From positions 1,178,001-1,242,000 of the forward strand of contig NZ_JAUFPR010000002.1 of assembly GCF_030409325.1 (NCBI RefSeq): 64,000 bases of DNA. Reading direction: 5' to 3'. The position numbers and the translations under genes are program-made. Under the pieces are notes generated by a model. That model made no database searches and was not told the DNA's origin. It saw only the letters and a program-made list of their open reading frames with translations. The DNA is from Mucilaginibacter aquaedulcis (GTDB taxonomy: Bacteria; Bacteroidota; Bacteroidia; Sphingobacteriales; Sphingobacteriaceae). Shown here one piece after another: positions 8,760 to 16,956 of this stretch (the stretch's first letter is position 1; each line of letters begins with the position of its first letter).

Positions 8760-9800
8760 CTATTTTTGAGCAGCCCATGCTAAACCATCGGGCCCATTAC
8801 CTACGTCAATATGATTGATTACCTGAAAAGTTTTAAGATCTACAACAGCAACGTAATTATCCGCTGTACAACCTATAAAGGCCCGAGATCCATTGGGTTC
8901 AATTAAAATGCCAGCCGCACCTGAACCAATATTAACGCGTTTTAATTCTTTACGCGATTGAGCATCATAAATAAACAGATCGCCATTACTCAAACTCGAA
9001 ACTAAAATGCGCCTACCATCAGGTGTAAATTTAAGCCTGTTGGCTCCAAATATTTTTGCATCAATTTTCTCTGAAACCTTATTGCTGCCGAGATCAATAA
9101 TGGATATGGCCCCATCCGTAGCGGCGGCCGTCCACAGTTCACCGCCATTGGGCGAAACATCAAACCCTTCTGCACCTTTTGATACGTGGACAACCTTTGC
9201 TACCCACTTACCAGGAAACGTATCTGTTAAAATACTTACCGTTCCCGAGTTAACATTAGTTGTATAAACTTTTTTGCCATCGGCAGTTACGTATATCATG
9301 TGCGTTCTATCCTGCCCGGTGGTCATACTCCAATCTACTTTGCCTGTATGCGGATCATAACTTCCTACTGATCCTGAACCTTCGGCTGTAAACCAAACTT
9401 TGCCATTTGCAAACATTAAACCATGCAAACCTTTAAGCGGATCTGTATCTACTTTGGTTAAAAGTTTCTGGTTAATGATATCAATTACATCAAGTTCATG
9501 AAACCTTCCTCCACCATAGCTGGAAACGTAAGCTGTTTTACCATCGGAAGATGCAACAACCTCGTGCGGATCAGGGCCAACAGGAACTTTTGCAATAACT
9601 TTAAAAGTGGCGGCATCTACAATTGTCAGCGTGTGTTCTGCTTTTGATAAGGCAAGCAGGTATTGCCTTGGTTTTGACTGAGCCTCGCTGTTCATGGGCC
9701 AAAACCATACAAGCAACAACACCATACCTACAATGAATAAACAACTTATTTTAAAGCAATTAACTGTTGCAGAAAAATACTTATCAACTGATTTGCTCAT
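8760..9800 (-). CDS. YncE-like seven-bladed beta-propeller protein (YVTN repeats)
   Basis: This 346-residue protein begins with a hydrophobic signal or anchor segment (about residues 14-35), then repeated blades of about 42 residues such as AKVPVGPDPHEVVASSDGKTA and INHIDVGNGPDGLAWAAQK. These match the YncE/cytochrome d1-like propeller family. The proteins are periplasmic or cell-surface and mostly of unknown function. No heme-binding CxxCH is present, so it is not a nitrite reductase. No neighbour clearly shares an operon with it. Confidence 0.8.
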   Translation of the reverse strand: MSKSVDKYFSATVNCFKISCLFIVGMVLLLVWFWPMNSEAQSKPRQYLLALSKAEHTLTIVDAATFKVIAKVPVGPDPHEVVASSDGKTAYVSSYGGGRFHELDVIDIINQKLLTKVDTDPLKGLHGLMFANGKVWFTAEGSGSVGSYDPHTGKVDWSMTTGQDRTHMIYVTADGKKVYTTNVNSGTVSILTDTFPGKWVAKVVHVSKGAEGFDVSPNGGELWTAAATDGAISIIDLGSNKVSEKIDAKIFGANRLKFTPDGRRILVSSLSNGDLFIYDAQSRKELKRVNIGSGAAGILIEPNGSRAFIGCTADNYVAVVDLKTFQVINHIDVGNGPDGLAWAAQK

Positions 9801-9924
9801 ACTGAATAATTAATGGTTGAGAAATTCGGATCCTGGTTTCTGGTTACTTTATAAAATAAAAATAACCACCTTTTGTTTACGCCAATAAGCCAAATGCTAA
9901 CCGACCATATAAATAAAAAGAGAT

Positions 9925-12180
9925 TTAATCAATGTAACCCTTTTCTGCAAACACCTCAGCACGGCTTTGTTCAATCGGGAAAATTATAGTTAGTGTAACT
10001 CCTGAATCGTTTTCAACGGTAAATTTCCCTTTCAACTGTTTACCCAACGCTTTCATCATTTCCATTCCCAACGAACTGGTTTCGCTGAAATCAAAATCAG
10101 GGGGCAACCCTTTGCCTGTATCCGAAACTTTTAAAACAGCATTTCCACTCTCATGCATAGCCAAGCTTACTAAAATTTCTCCGCCACGCCGGTCAAAGGC
10201 GTATTTTATGGCATTGGTTATGGCCTCATTTAATATTAACCCAATGGGTACAGCCTGGGCCGGGTCAAGATTCAGGGGGTCTGATGCCTGTATTATTTTG
10301 ATATGCCTGAAACCGGTATCAAAAGAATCACTTAAGTAGTTGATAAGCTCGGAAATATAAGAGGGCATTGATACAAGCGCTATGTTACCGCCGCTATATA
10401 ATTTCTGATGTAAAAGGGCTATAGCATTTACCCGGTGCTGGCTGCCCTTGATGGCTTCAATTGCTATATCATTCTGCAAATACGCCGACTGCGTATTTAA
10501 AATGCTCATCACTATTTGCAAGTTGTTTTTTACCCGATGATGTACCTCTTTTAATAGCCATTCTTTTTGTTTTAGCAGATCTTCCAGCAGTGTGTTTTTA
10601 GAAGTGATAATCTCATTACTCTTTTGCTTATGCAAATTTTGACGATATAGCAACATTGCAATAACCAGCAATAAGAATATTCCCCCAATAGTAAAGTTCT
10701 TAACTACATTGGCCTGCTGTAAATTAGCCCGCTCCAACCTGCTTTTTTGATTCAATAGTGTAATTTGCGCCTCTTTCTGCTGCGTTTCAAATTCAATTTG
10801 TAATTGTTCTATTTGTTTACTTTTGGTGAGGTTGAACACAGAATCCTTAATTGCATTGGCTTTAGTAAGGTGATTAATAGCCGACTGATAATTGCGTTGA
10901 GCTGTATCCAGAGAAAACCAAAGTACATCATTGGTTCCCATATCATTCTCATTACCTACTTTTTGAAGCAGGTCCTGGTTCATTTTGAGATATTTTAAAG
11001 CCTCTGAAAACCTGCCGATTCCTATGTAAAATTTAATGATCAGTTCATAGTAACCACTGCGCGAATATAAATTAAGGTTGGGGTTTTTTGTTTGTATGAT
11101 CAATTCATCACAGTACTGCCGGGCAATATCATATTGTTTTAGGGCAAGATATATTTTCAGATAGGTTTGACTAACCCCATCGCCTCCTTCATACAATCGT
11201 TTCTTTGGATAAACAAATTTCTGGGTTATACCTGTCAAAAACGCTTTAGCCTTTTGAGCTTGCCCCGATCGAAGATAAACGTCAACTATATTACCGGCAA
11301 GCAGGTATATGGTTATATTGTCTTTCTCAGATTTGGCAATATCCAGCGCGCGTGAAAAATACATCAGTGCCTTTTGGCTATCGCCCAGCTTTACAAAGTC
11401 GTATCCTAAATTATTGTTGATCTGACACAGGAGCCGCACATTATCTGCGCTGCTTTCGGTAGCCATTTTCAGTGCCATCAGCTCATAATCAATAGCTTTT
11501 TTATAATCGCCTTGGGTGTAGTAAAGCCTGCCCATCAACGCGTAAATACCCTGAGTTTCCGTATATCTTGCCAGCCTGTAATTGGCCAATGCCTTTTTTG
11601 CCTCTGCAAATGATTGGGTATAATCATTTTTCATTTGATGCAGATCGGCCAATAATCTGTAACACCGTGCCAGTTCAACCAGGTGATTAGTTCCTTCCAA
11701 AGCATTTACAGCCTTGTTCAGGTAATAGATACGGGAAATCATAGACTGCTGCAAAAAATCCTGACTGTAATATTCTGACAACTCGAAGTAAGCCTTGCCA
11801 AGCAAAGGTTTGTCTCTAGATTCACGAATATTTACAATAGTTCTTTCAAGTAATGACTGGCCCATTTTTAGTTCGCCCTTTGCTTTGTAAAGTGCCGCGC
11901 GCATCAACGCAATATGATTGCTGATATTGGGCTTGGGCGAACGCCCGTTTAATTGCTCTGATTGAATAATGAAGTAAGCGGCACTATCTAATTGTGATGT
12001 TAAAGGATGGCGTAAATGCGTATAAAACTCTGCCAACTCCAGCAAGCTATTAATATGATTGGTACCCGTTAAGTTGTTTTGTAACAGCAAAGAATCAACA
12101 TGGCGCCTGGTGATCTCTTGCGCGTTTACTGAAATGATCAAAAAGAGACAAGGTAGAAGCAGTTTACACTTTCGTATCAT
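9925..12180 (-). CDS. TPR-repeat sensor histidine kinase, HisKA_2/HWE-like
   Basis: I chose the ATG at 12180 because it starts a clear signal peptide (MIRKCKLLLPCLFLIISVNA); an upstream ATG at 12249 would add 23 residues before it. The long N-terminal half is made of tetratricopeptide repeats and is probably periplasmic. A membrane helix (VVKNFTIGGIFLLLVIAMLLY) precedes the kinase core. The H-box EVHHRVKNNLQ (about residues 568-578 of the longer form) and an NEAITNAIKYAF N-box define the HisKA_2 type found with stand-alone regulators. The DTGKGLP G-box is intact, so the kinase should be active. No response regulator is adjacent. Confidence 0.85.
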   Translation of the reverse strand: MIRKCKLLLPCLFLIISVNAQEITRRHVDSLLLQNNLTGTNHINSLLELAEFYTHLRHPLTSQLDSAAYFIIQSEQLNGRSPKPNISNHIALMRAALYKAKGELKMGQSLLERTIVNIRESRDKPLLGKAYFELSEYYSQDFLQQSMISRIYYLNKAVNALEGTNHLVELARCYRLLADLHQMKNDYTQSFAEAKKALANYRLARYTETQGIYALMGRLYYTQGDYKKAIDYELMALKMATESSADNVRLLCQINNNLGYDFVKLGDSQKALMYFSRALDIAKSEKDNITIYLLAGNIVDVYLRSGQAQKAKAFLTGITQKFVYPKKRLYEGGDGVSQTYLKIYLALKQYDIARQYCDELIIQTKNPNLNLYSRSGYYELIIKFYIGIGRFSEALKYLKMNQDLLQKVGNENDMGTNDVLWFSLDTAQRNYQSAINHLTKANAIKDSVFNLTKSKQIEQLQIEFETQQKEAQITLLNQKSRLERANLQQANVVKNFTIGGIFLLLVIAMLLYRQNLHKQKSNEIITSKNTLLEDLLKQKEWLLKEVHHRVKNNLQIVMSILNTQSAYLQNDIAIEAIKGSQHRVNAIALLHQKLYSGGNIALVSMPSYISELINYLSDSFDTGFRHIKIIQASDPLNLDPAQAVPIGLILNEAITNAIKYAFDRRGGEILVSLAMHESGNAVLKVSDTGKGLPPDFDFSETSSLGMEMMKALGKQLKGKFTVENDSGVTLTIIFPIEQSRAEVFAEKGYID

Positions 12181-12301
12181 GTCAGCCCGGCTGATATTTG
12201 GTTTCGAGCTAATATACATCTGTCTTTTTTTAAATTTAAACATAATCATGTATATCTGCCAATTTAAAAAAGCTTAGATGTTAAGCGATTCCTACACTTG
12301 T

Positions 12302-13576
12302 TCATCCTTTAAATACCATCCTTAATGCCTGATCCCTTGTCATAAAAGCAACTGCCCAGTTATATAAGGTTTTTATCTTGTTATTATAATTAACCAAAGA
12401 TATCAGATGTATAAACAGCCAAACAAATAAAGCAGCAAAGCCACTTAAATGAACCTTATGCTTAAATAGGTCAACTACTGCATTATGTCGGCCTACAATT
12501 GCCATATCTCCCCTGTCAAAATATTTAAAGGGTTTAAAACCTTTGCCCCTGGCCAGCGCGTCAAAGTTTTTAGCCAAATTACGGCCCATTTGTATAGCCA
12601 CCTGTGCTAACTGCGGATGACCTTTAGGATAAACTGAATCCGTTTCCTGCACGCTGATATCGCCAATGGCCCATATGTTACTTAAATCCTTTACCCGGTT
12701 AAAGTCATCTGTTATCATACGTTTACCCATGCCCAGGCTGGTAGCAGGGATACCATCAAAAGTATTGGCAATAATACCGGCTGCCCAAATCAGCGTTTTT
12801 GCTTCAATAATTTCACCGTTTGAAAACTCAACCCTCCCATTAATAAACCCTTTAACGTGCGTATTTAATATAACCTGAACACCCAAATCCTGTAAAGCTT
12901 TGCGTGTTTCACTGTGTGTTTTATCACTCATAGGAGCCAGCAAATCCGGGCCGCCATCAACTATGTAAAGTTTTCCGGGTTTGCTGGAAAGTTCAGGATA
13001 ATCCTTAGCTAAAATATATTTTTTCATTTCGGCCAGCATACCTGCCACTTCTACACCTGTTGGCCCCCCTCCGGCAATTACTATAGTTAATAGTTTTTCG
13101 CGCATTTCTGTACTCGTAGCAACTGCGGCTTTTTCTAAAGTTTTCACCAAAGCATTACGCATACGTAAGCCATCGTCAATTCCTTTCAACGATATAGCAT
13201 TTTGTTCAACACTCTCAATACCATAAAAGTTAGTTCTGGCCCCGGCCGCAAATACCAGATGATCGTATGATAATTCACCATCATTCAAATAAACAATTTG
13301 CGCTTCCGGGTCAACCCTTAGTAATTCGGCCATTCTGAAACTTATTTGTTTATTTCTGAAAAGCTTTCTGAAAGGGTAACTAATGCTTGACGGCTCTAAA
13401 AAACCAGTGGCAACCTGATAAAGCAGGGGTGTAAAATAATTATAGTTGTTTTTATCAACCAATATAACCTCGTAATTTTTATTCTTATAAAGCCGCTGGG
13501 CCAGGTTCAATCCAGCGAAACCTCCGCCTATAATAACAATCCTTTTTTTAGTGTAATTTGCTGTTGGATGCGTCAT
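12302..13576 (-). CDS. ndh: Type II NADH:quinone oxidoreductase (NDH-2)
   Basis: The protein contains two dinucleotide-binding motifs: FAD-binding RIVIIGGGFAGLNLAQRL near the N-terminus and NADH-binding VIAGGGPTGVEVAGMLAE near residue 175. A conserved IWAIGDIS block closes the FAD site. A C-terminal hydrophobic helix (FAALFVWLFIHLISLVNY) gives membrane attachment. This layout fits NDH-2, which passes electrons from NADH to the quinone pool without pumping protons. I start at ATG 13576 (MTHPTANYTKKR); an upstream ATG at 13612 adds 12 residues that look non-conserved. It follows the oxidase cluster by 134 bases, so it may be co-expressed with it. Confidence 0.85.
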   Translation of the reverse strand: MTHPTANYTKKRIVIIGGGFAGLNLAQRLYKNKNYEVILVDKNNYNYFTPLLYQVATGFLEPSSISYPFRKLFRNKQISFRMAELLRVDPEAQIVYLNDGELSYDHLVFAAGARTNFYGIESVEQNAISLKGIDDGLRMRNALVKTLEKAAVATSTEMREKLLTIVIAGGGPTGVEVAGMLAEMKKYILAKDYPELSSKPGKLYIVDGGPDLLAPMSDKTHSETRKALQDLGVQVILNTHVKGFINGRVEFSNGEIIEAKTLIWAAGIIANTFDGIPATSLGMGKRMITDDFNRVKDLSNIWAIGDISVQETDSVYPKGHPQLAQVAIQMGRNLAKNFDALARGKGFKPFKYFDRGDMAIVGRHNAVVDLFKHKVHLSGFAALFVWLFIHLISLVNYNNKIKTLYNWAVAFMTRDQALRMVFKG

Positions 13577-13746
13577 GATATTAATATTAAACTGCACTAT
13601 TTCCTTAATCAATTCATCAATAATATTTTAACAAAGCACTTAGCAGTTATTACTTTATAGCTTCTTATTTTATGGCACAAATTTTCCTGCTATATTTTTT
13701 TAAAAAGGTTTATTGGGGCTTCAGCATCGGTTGGCATCCTGTTTTT

Positions 13747-14697
13747 TTATAATGCTTTGCGATATTCTATAGGGGATAAACATGTATGAGTCTTAAAAAA
13801 TTTGCCAAAAACCGATTGGTCAGAGAAATTAAGCCTGTTACTGATCTGAGCTATACTTAAATCTATATCCTGCAACAACACCTTGGCTTCAAGCAAAACA
13901 GCATCATCAATCCACTCGCTTGCGGTTTTACCTGTTTGTTTTTTAATGGCTTCTGAAAAATACTTAGGCGAAACATTTAATCTATCGGCATAAAACCCAA
14001 CCGATCGGTGCCGCCAAAATTCTTTAACCAACAAACCACGGAATTTTATAAATATGGAGCTATTATCACACCGGTCTGCCCGAATATTATATTTACAGTG
14101 AAGCGCCGCTATTTCATGAATTAAGAGATAGGCATAACTGCGCATAAGTAAAGGCTCATGAGGGAGATCTTTATCATAACTATCATTGATCAAATCAAAT
14201 ACAGCAGCCAGCCTGTTCTGTTCAGGTTCATGTAAACTCAGCACATGCAAATCATCGTCTTCAAAAAAATGATACCTGTTGAGATAAAAGATATTGGCCC
14301 TTGTTTCCAATAAAAATGAATCCTTAAAAAACAGGATTTCCATATTTGGCGTGCTATCTGTACGGTAAAAACTTCGAATAACGGTTGGCCCGATAGTAAT
14401 AATTGCCGGCCCGCTAATATTGTAACTGGTTAAGTTGGTTTTAAAATGCATTTCGCCGCTTTTGAGCAACAAAATAGAATAGGTTTCGGTACGGAATGGT
14501 TCTTCGTTATACAGCGGTTCTCTACCATTAGCAACATACAGGTAATTGTTTCTTTGGCAAGGCAGCTCAAAAGCTCTTTGCAGCCGACTAATAGAGTATG
14601 TAGCTATATCTTTCATCTGATGATGGCTAACCAGCTGTTTATTTTTGCTGATTTGCCCAGATAATAGGTTATTGATCGGCTGCTGATTAAAGGTCAT
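13747..14697 (-). CDS. AraC-family transcriptional regulator
   Basis: A 316-residue regulator with an N-terminal cupin-like sensing half (about residues 55-180) and a C-terminal AraC double helix-turn-helix (about 215-315), with the family signature DLSIAQISNRLNFSDQSVFG...KTHTCLSPIEYRK. It starts 10 bases after the hemerythrin gene, making it the last member of the oxidase cluster on the minus strand. It could regulate that cluster, but no target site is evident. Confidence 0.85.
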   Translation of the reverse strand: MTFNQQPINNLLSGQISKNKQLVSHHQMKDIATYSISRLQRAFELPCQRNNYLYVANGREPLYNEEPFRTETYSILLLKSGEMHFKTNLTSYNISGPAIITIGPTVIRSFYRTDSTPNMEILFFKDSFLLETRANIFYLNRYHFFEDDDLHVLSLHEPEQNRLAAVFDLINDSYDKDLPHEPLLMRSYAYLLIHEIAALHCKYNIRADRCDNSSIFIKFRGLLVKEFWRHRSVGFYADRLNVSPKYFSEAIKKQTGKTASEWIDDAVLLEAKVLLQDIDLSIAQISNRLNFSDQSVFGKFFKTHTCLSPIEYRKAL

Positions 14698-14707
14698 GTT
14701 TTACCGC

Positions 14708-15202
14708 TTAGTTTGTTACTTCGTTTATCCAGAACTCATCACTATAATCATCCTCAAAAGGTTCATGATTACCGGCTAATATTTCACCTACTTTCATGAG
14801 CGTTACGGCCGGCAATTCTTTTTCCAGATACGGAAATAGTTCTCTCTCTTCAAAGCGGATATGGTTTATGAGCAGTTCCGCGAAAACCAGATATTCTTCG
14901 TTTGTTCGCAGAAGATTGTTTTGAATACGCCAAAAGCCCTCCTTTAATAATTTATGCTCATCCAATCCCCTTTTAGTAAGCGCGTTATTTATAAGGCTAA
15001 ATAGCAATTCTTCTTCCTGTTTGAAATGTCTTTGTAAATGATGCGACCAAAAAAAGTCAGCATATTTATTCAATCGCCAAAAGGGTATTCCTTTTTTAAT
15101 ACCTTCTTTTATTTTCCAGCTAAACAATAAACCTTCATGATGTTCCCTTGATAGGGCCATCATATACACGCTTCTTTTTAAAGGTTTATTTTCCATTGTC
15201 AA
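14708..15202 (-). CDS. Hemerythrin-like cation-binding domain protein
   Basis: This 164-residue cytoplasmic helical protein shows the hemerythrin metal-ligand pattern: REHHEGLLF, then WSHHLQRHFKQEEELL, then INHIRFEERELFPYLE. These residues form a di-iron site that binds O2 or NO. It lies 19 bases after a gene for a membrane-anchored protein and 10 bases before an AraC regulator, in the cbb3-oxidase cluster. In that setting it may handle O2 or nitric oxide near the oxidase or act as a sensor. The binding role is family knowledge; the link to the oxidase is inference. Confidence 0.8.
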   Translation of the reverse strand: MTMENKPLKRSVYMMALSREHHEGLLFSWKIKEGIKKGIPFWRLNKYADFFWSHHLQRHFKQEEELLFSLINNALTKRGLDEHKLLKEGFWRIQNNLLRTNEEYLVFAELLINHIRFEERELFPYLEKELPAVTLMKVGEILAGNHEPFEDDYSDEFWINEVTN

Positions 15203-15221
15203 TCTCTTAATTACACCATCG

Positions 15222-15629
15222 CTATAGTTTTATGGAAAGGGAGGTGATGATGAAATAGCCGGTCCAGGCAACAAATAAAATAATACCCACCATTAGCCAC
15301 CACGGAATACTTTGAGGAGTTTCACTACCTACCAGCATAAAACTTTTCTGATCTCCTTTCCCATAAGCATTGATCATGAGCGGCAGCACACCGTCAACAA
15401 TTTCATCTTTTTTGAGCCCCTCAATAGCAATAGCCGGACCGTTACGAACCACAAATGGAATAAATTTAATACCCTCCTTACCGAGGTGGTCTTTACTCAC
15501 CACTTTGAGAATGTGGCTGCCATCGGTAAGCTTCCGGGTATCCAGATCAAATGAAACCGGTGCCGGAAATTCACCAATTGGCTGGGGATCATCGTCCATA
15601 AATAAGGTTATAAAACTTTGCTCTCTCAT
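15222..15629 (-). CDS. Membrane-anchored hypothetical protein in oxidase cluster
   Basis: The 135-residue product has no N-terminal signal but a C-terminal membrane helix (about residues 109-131, PWWLMVGIILFVAWTGYFII). The soluble part looks like an immunoglobulin-like beta domain (SFDLDTRKLTDGSHILKVVS). It overlaps the preceding small gene by 4 bases, so the two are translationally coupled. It sits directly among cbb3 oxidase genes and may be an accessory or assembly subunit. I do not recognise the family. Confidence 0.65.
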   Translation of the reverse strand: MREQSFITLFMDDDPQPIGEFPAPVSFDLDTRKLTDGSHILKVVSKDHLGKEGIKFIPFVVRNGPAIAIEGLKKDEIVDGVLPLMINAYGKGDQKSFMLVGSETPQSIPWWLMVGIILFVAWTGYFIITSLSIKL

Positions 15630-15892
15630 TGGTCAAAATCGTTAAGCACCATTCTTTTAATGTGATTTTCATTTTTCTCGGCCGGCTTTATAAGGCACTT
15701 TATAGTAGCGTATAAAACATACAGGGTTACCACCACCATAATACCCACAATTAAATAATCCCAGTTACTATCGGGGCCAGCGCCGTGTGTGATACCTTCC
15801 AATACCTTAGGCTGCTGCTTACCGCAAGCCGGGCAGGCAAAAGCACTTAGTTTTATAAAAAAAAATAAAATAAGTATGCTGTATTTTCTCAT
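15626..15892 (-). CDS. Small signal-peptide protein with CPACG motif and one membrane helix
   Basis: From the ATG at 15892 the product begins with a signal peptide (MRKYSILILFFFIKLSAFA) directly followed by CPACGK, a CxxC pair exposed to the periplasm, then one membrane helix (YLIVGIMVVVTLYVLYATI) and a charged cytoplasmic tail. A start at 15907 adds five residues. The gene lies five bases from ccoO and overlaps the next gene. The CxxC pair hints at metal handling or a redox role in oxidase assembly, as inferred from position only. I know no named family for it. Confidence 0.65.
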   Translation of the reverse strand: MRKYSILILFFFIKLSAFACPACGKQQPKVLEGITHGAGPDSNWDYLIVGIMVVVTLYVLYATIKCLIKPAEKNENHIKRMVLNDFDQ

Positions 15893-15912
15893 ATGGTATA
15901 AAGTCAATGCTT

Positions 15913-16956
15913 TTACTTCTTGGCAATAACCGGTGCGGCAGGCCTTTTTAATGATTCAATAATTTTTTTCACTTGCGCAAGTGTTGCCTTTTTAGAATTA
16001 TTACCCCAGTTTTCGCGCTCATGATTTACAATGGCGGTTACCTCTTCAGGTTTTAAATTATTGTTGGTACCCACTGCAGGCATCACTCCGTATCCTTCAC
16101 TAACGCGGCCATTATATCCCTCCATAATAATGGTTACCTGTACCTCAGGATTATCATCAAGTACCACCTTGCTACCCTTTAAAGGCGGGAATGCGCCAAC
16201 CAAACCTTCCCCATTGCTTTGATGGCAGCTTTGGCAATTGGCCGCATATAAAGCAGCTCCATCAAATTCAGGTTTGGCAGCGCTCCCTGTACCTTTAGTC
16301 CCGGTATTTAAATCCGTTTTACTTTGTCCGTAAAGAAAAATGGGGACAGGCTTTCCATCGGGCAATTTTGTTTGTTTTAATGATTTGAGGTAGGCAACCA
16401 GCGCAAGGGCCTTGTGTGTGGCTACAATTTTTCCGCTTATACCTTTCTTAAATTCGTCAGGAACGTTTACCGTTACATCCTCCACAAATGGATAATCCTT
16501 TACTTCAAACAACCACTCATATGATGGCATTACCGATTCCTTTACAACAGTTCGTGGATTAAAAAGGTGAAGCAGGTGCCAATCACTTACGGGCTGTCTT
16601 TTGCCAATATTTGTAAGGTCGGGGCCGGTACGTTCAGATCCCATGAGCAATGCTGTACTGCGCCAGGTATCCATGCGCGTATTACGGGCATAATCGGCCG
16701 CTACACTTGGCCGCTCACCCCAAACCTTATCCATATCAACATTACGTACCTGTTGGGTATGGCATGCTATACACCCTTCGGCTACGTATACCGCCTTACC
16801 TTCATTTTCAAGGGCTGTGAGCGCTTTACTGTTTGGCAGCGGCGCATTATTGTTCTGGCTGGTTAAAGCTGGCCCTATAGCTACAAAACACGTAAGCAGA
16901 ATAAACAAACCAGCTGCCGCAAGGAAAAGCCCTTTATGATTATTATAGAGTTCCAT
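15913..16956 (-). CDS. ccoO: cbb3-type oxidase mono-heme subunit (CcoO) fused to a cytochrome c domain
   Basis: A 347-residue membrane-anchored protein with an N-terminal helix (about residues 9-29). The first half has a CcoO heme site, EGCIACHTQQVRNV, followed by the WGERPSVAADY stretch typical of CcoO. The second half adds a separate class I cytochrome c domain with NCQSCHQSNGEGLVGAFPP and a distal Met in a VMPAVG segment. This fusion probably takes over the role of the separate CcoP subunit, which is missing here. It feeds electrons to CcoN, whose gene it overlaps by 14 bases. Confidence 0.88.
   Translation of the reverse strand: MELYNNHKGLFLAAAGLFILLTCFVAIGPALTSQNNNAPLPNSKALTALENEGKAVYVAEGCIACHTQQVRNVDMDKVWGERPSVAADYARNTRMDTWRSTALLMGSERTGPDLTNIGKRQPVSDWHLLHLFNPRTVVKESVMPSYEWLFEVKDYPFVEDVTVNVPDEFKKGISGKIVATHKALALVAYLKSLKQTKLPDGKPVPIFLYGQSKTDLNTGTKGTGSAAKPEFDGAALYAANCQSCHQSNGEGLVGAFPPLKGSKVVLDDNPEVQVTIIMEGYNGRVSEGYGVMPAVGTNNNLKPEEVTAIVNHERENWGNNSKKATLAQVKKIIESLKRPAAPVIAKK

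Noticed and set aside
8760..9800. Cytochrome d1-type nitrite reductase
   Set aside because: There is propeller similarity only; no heme-binding CxxCH and no heme d1 neighbour genes.
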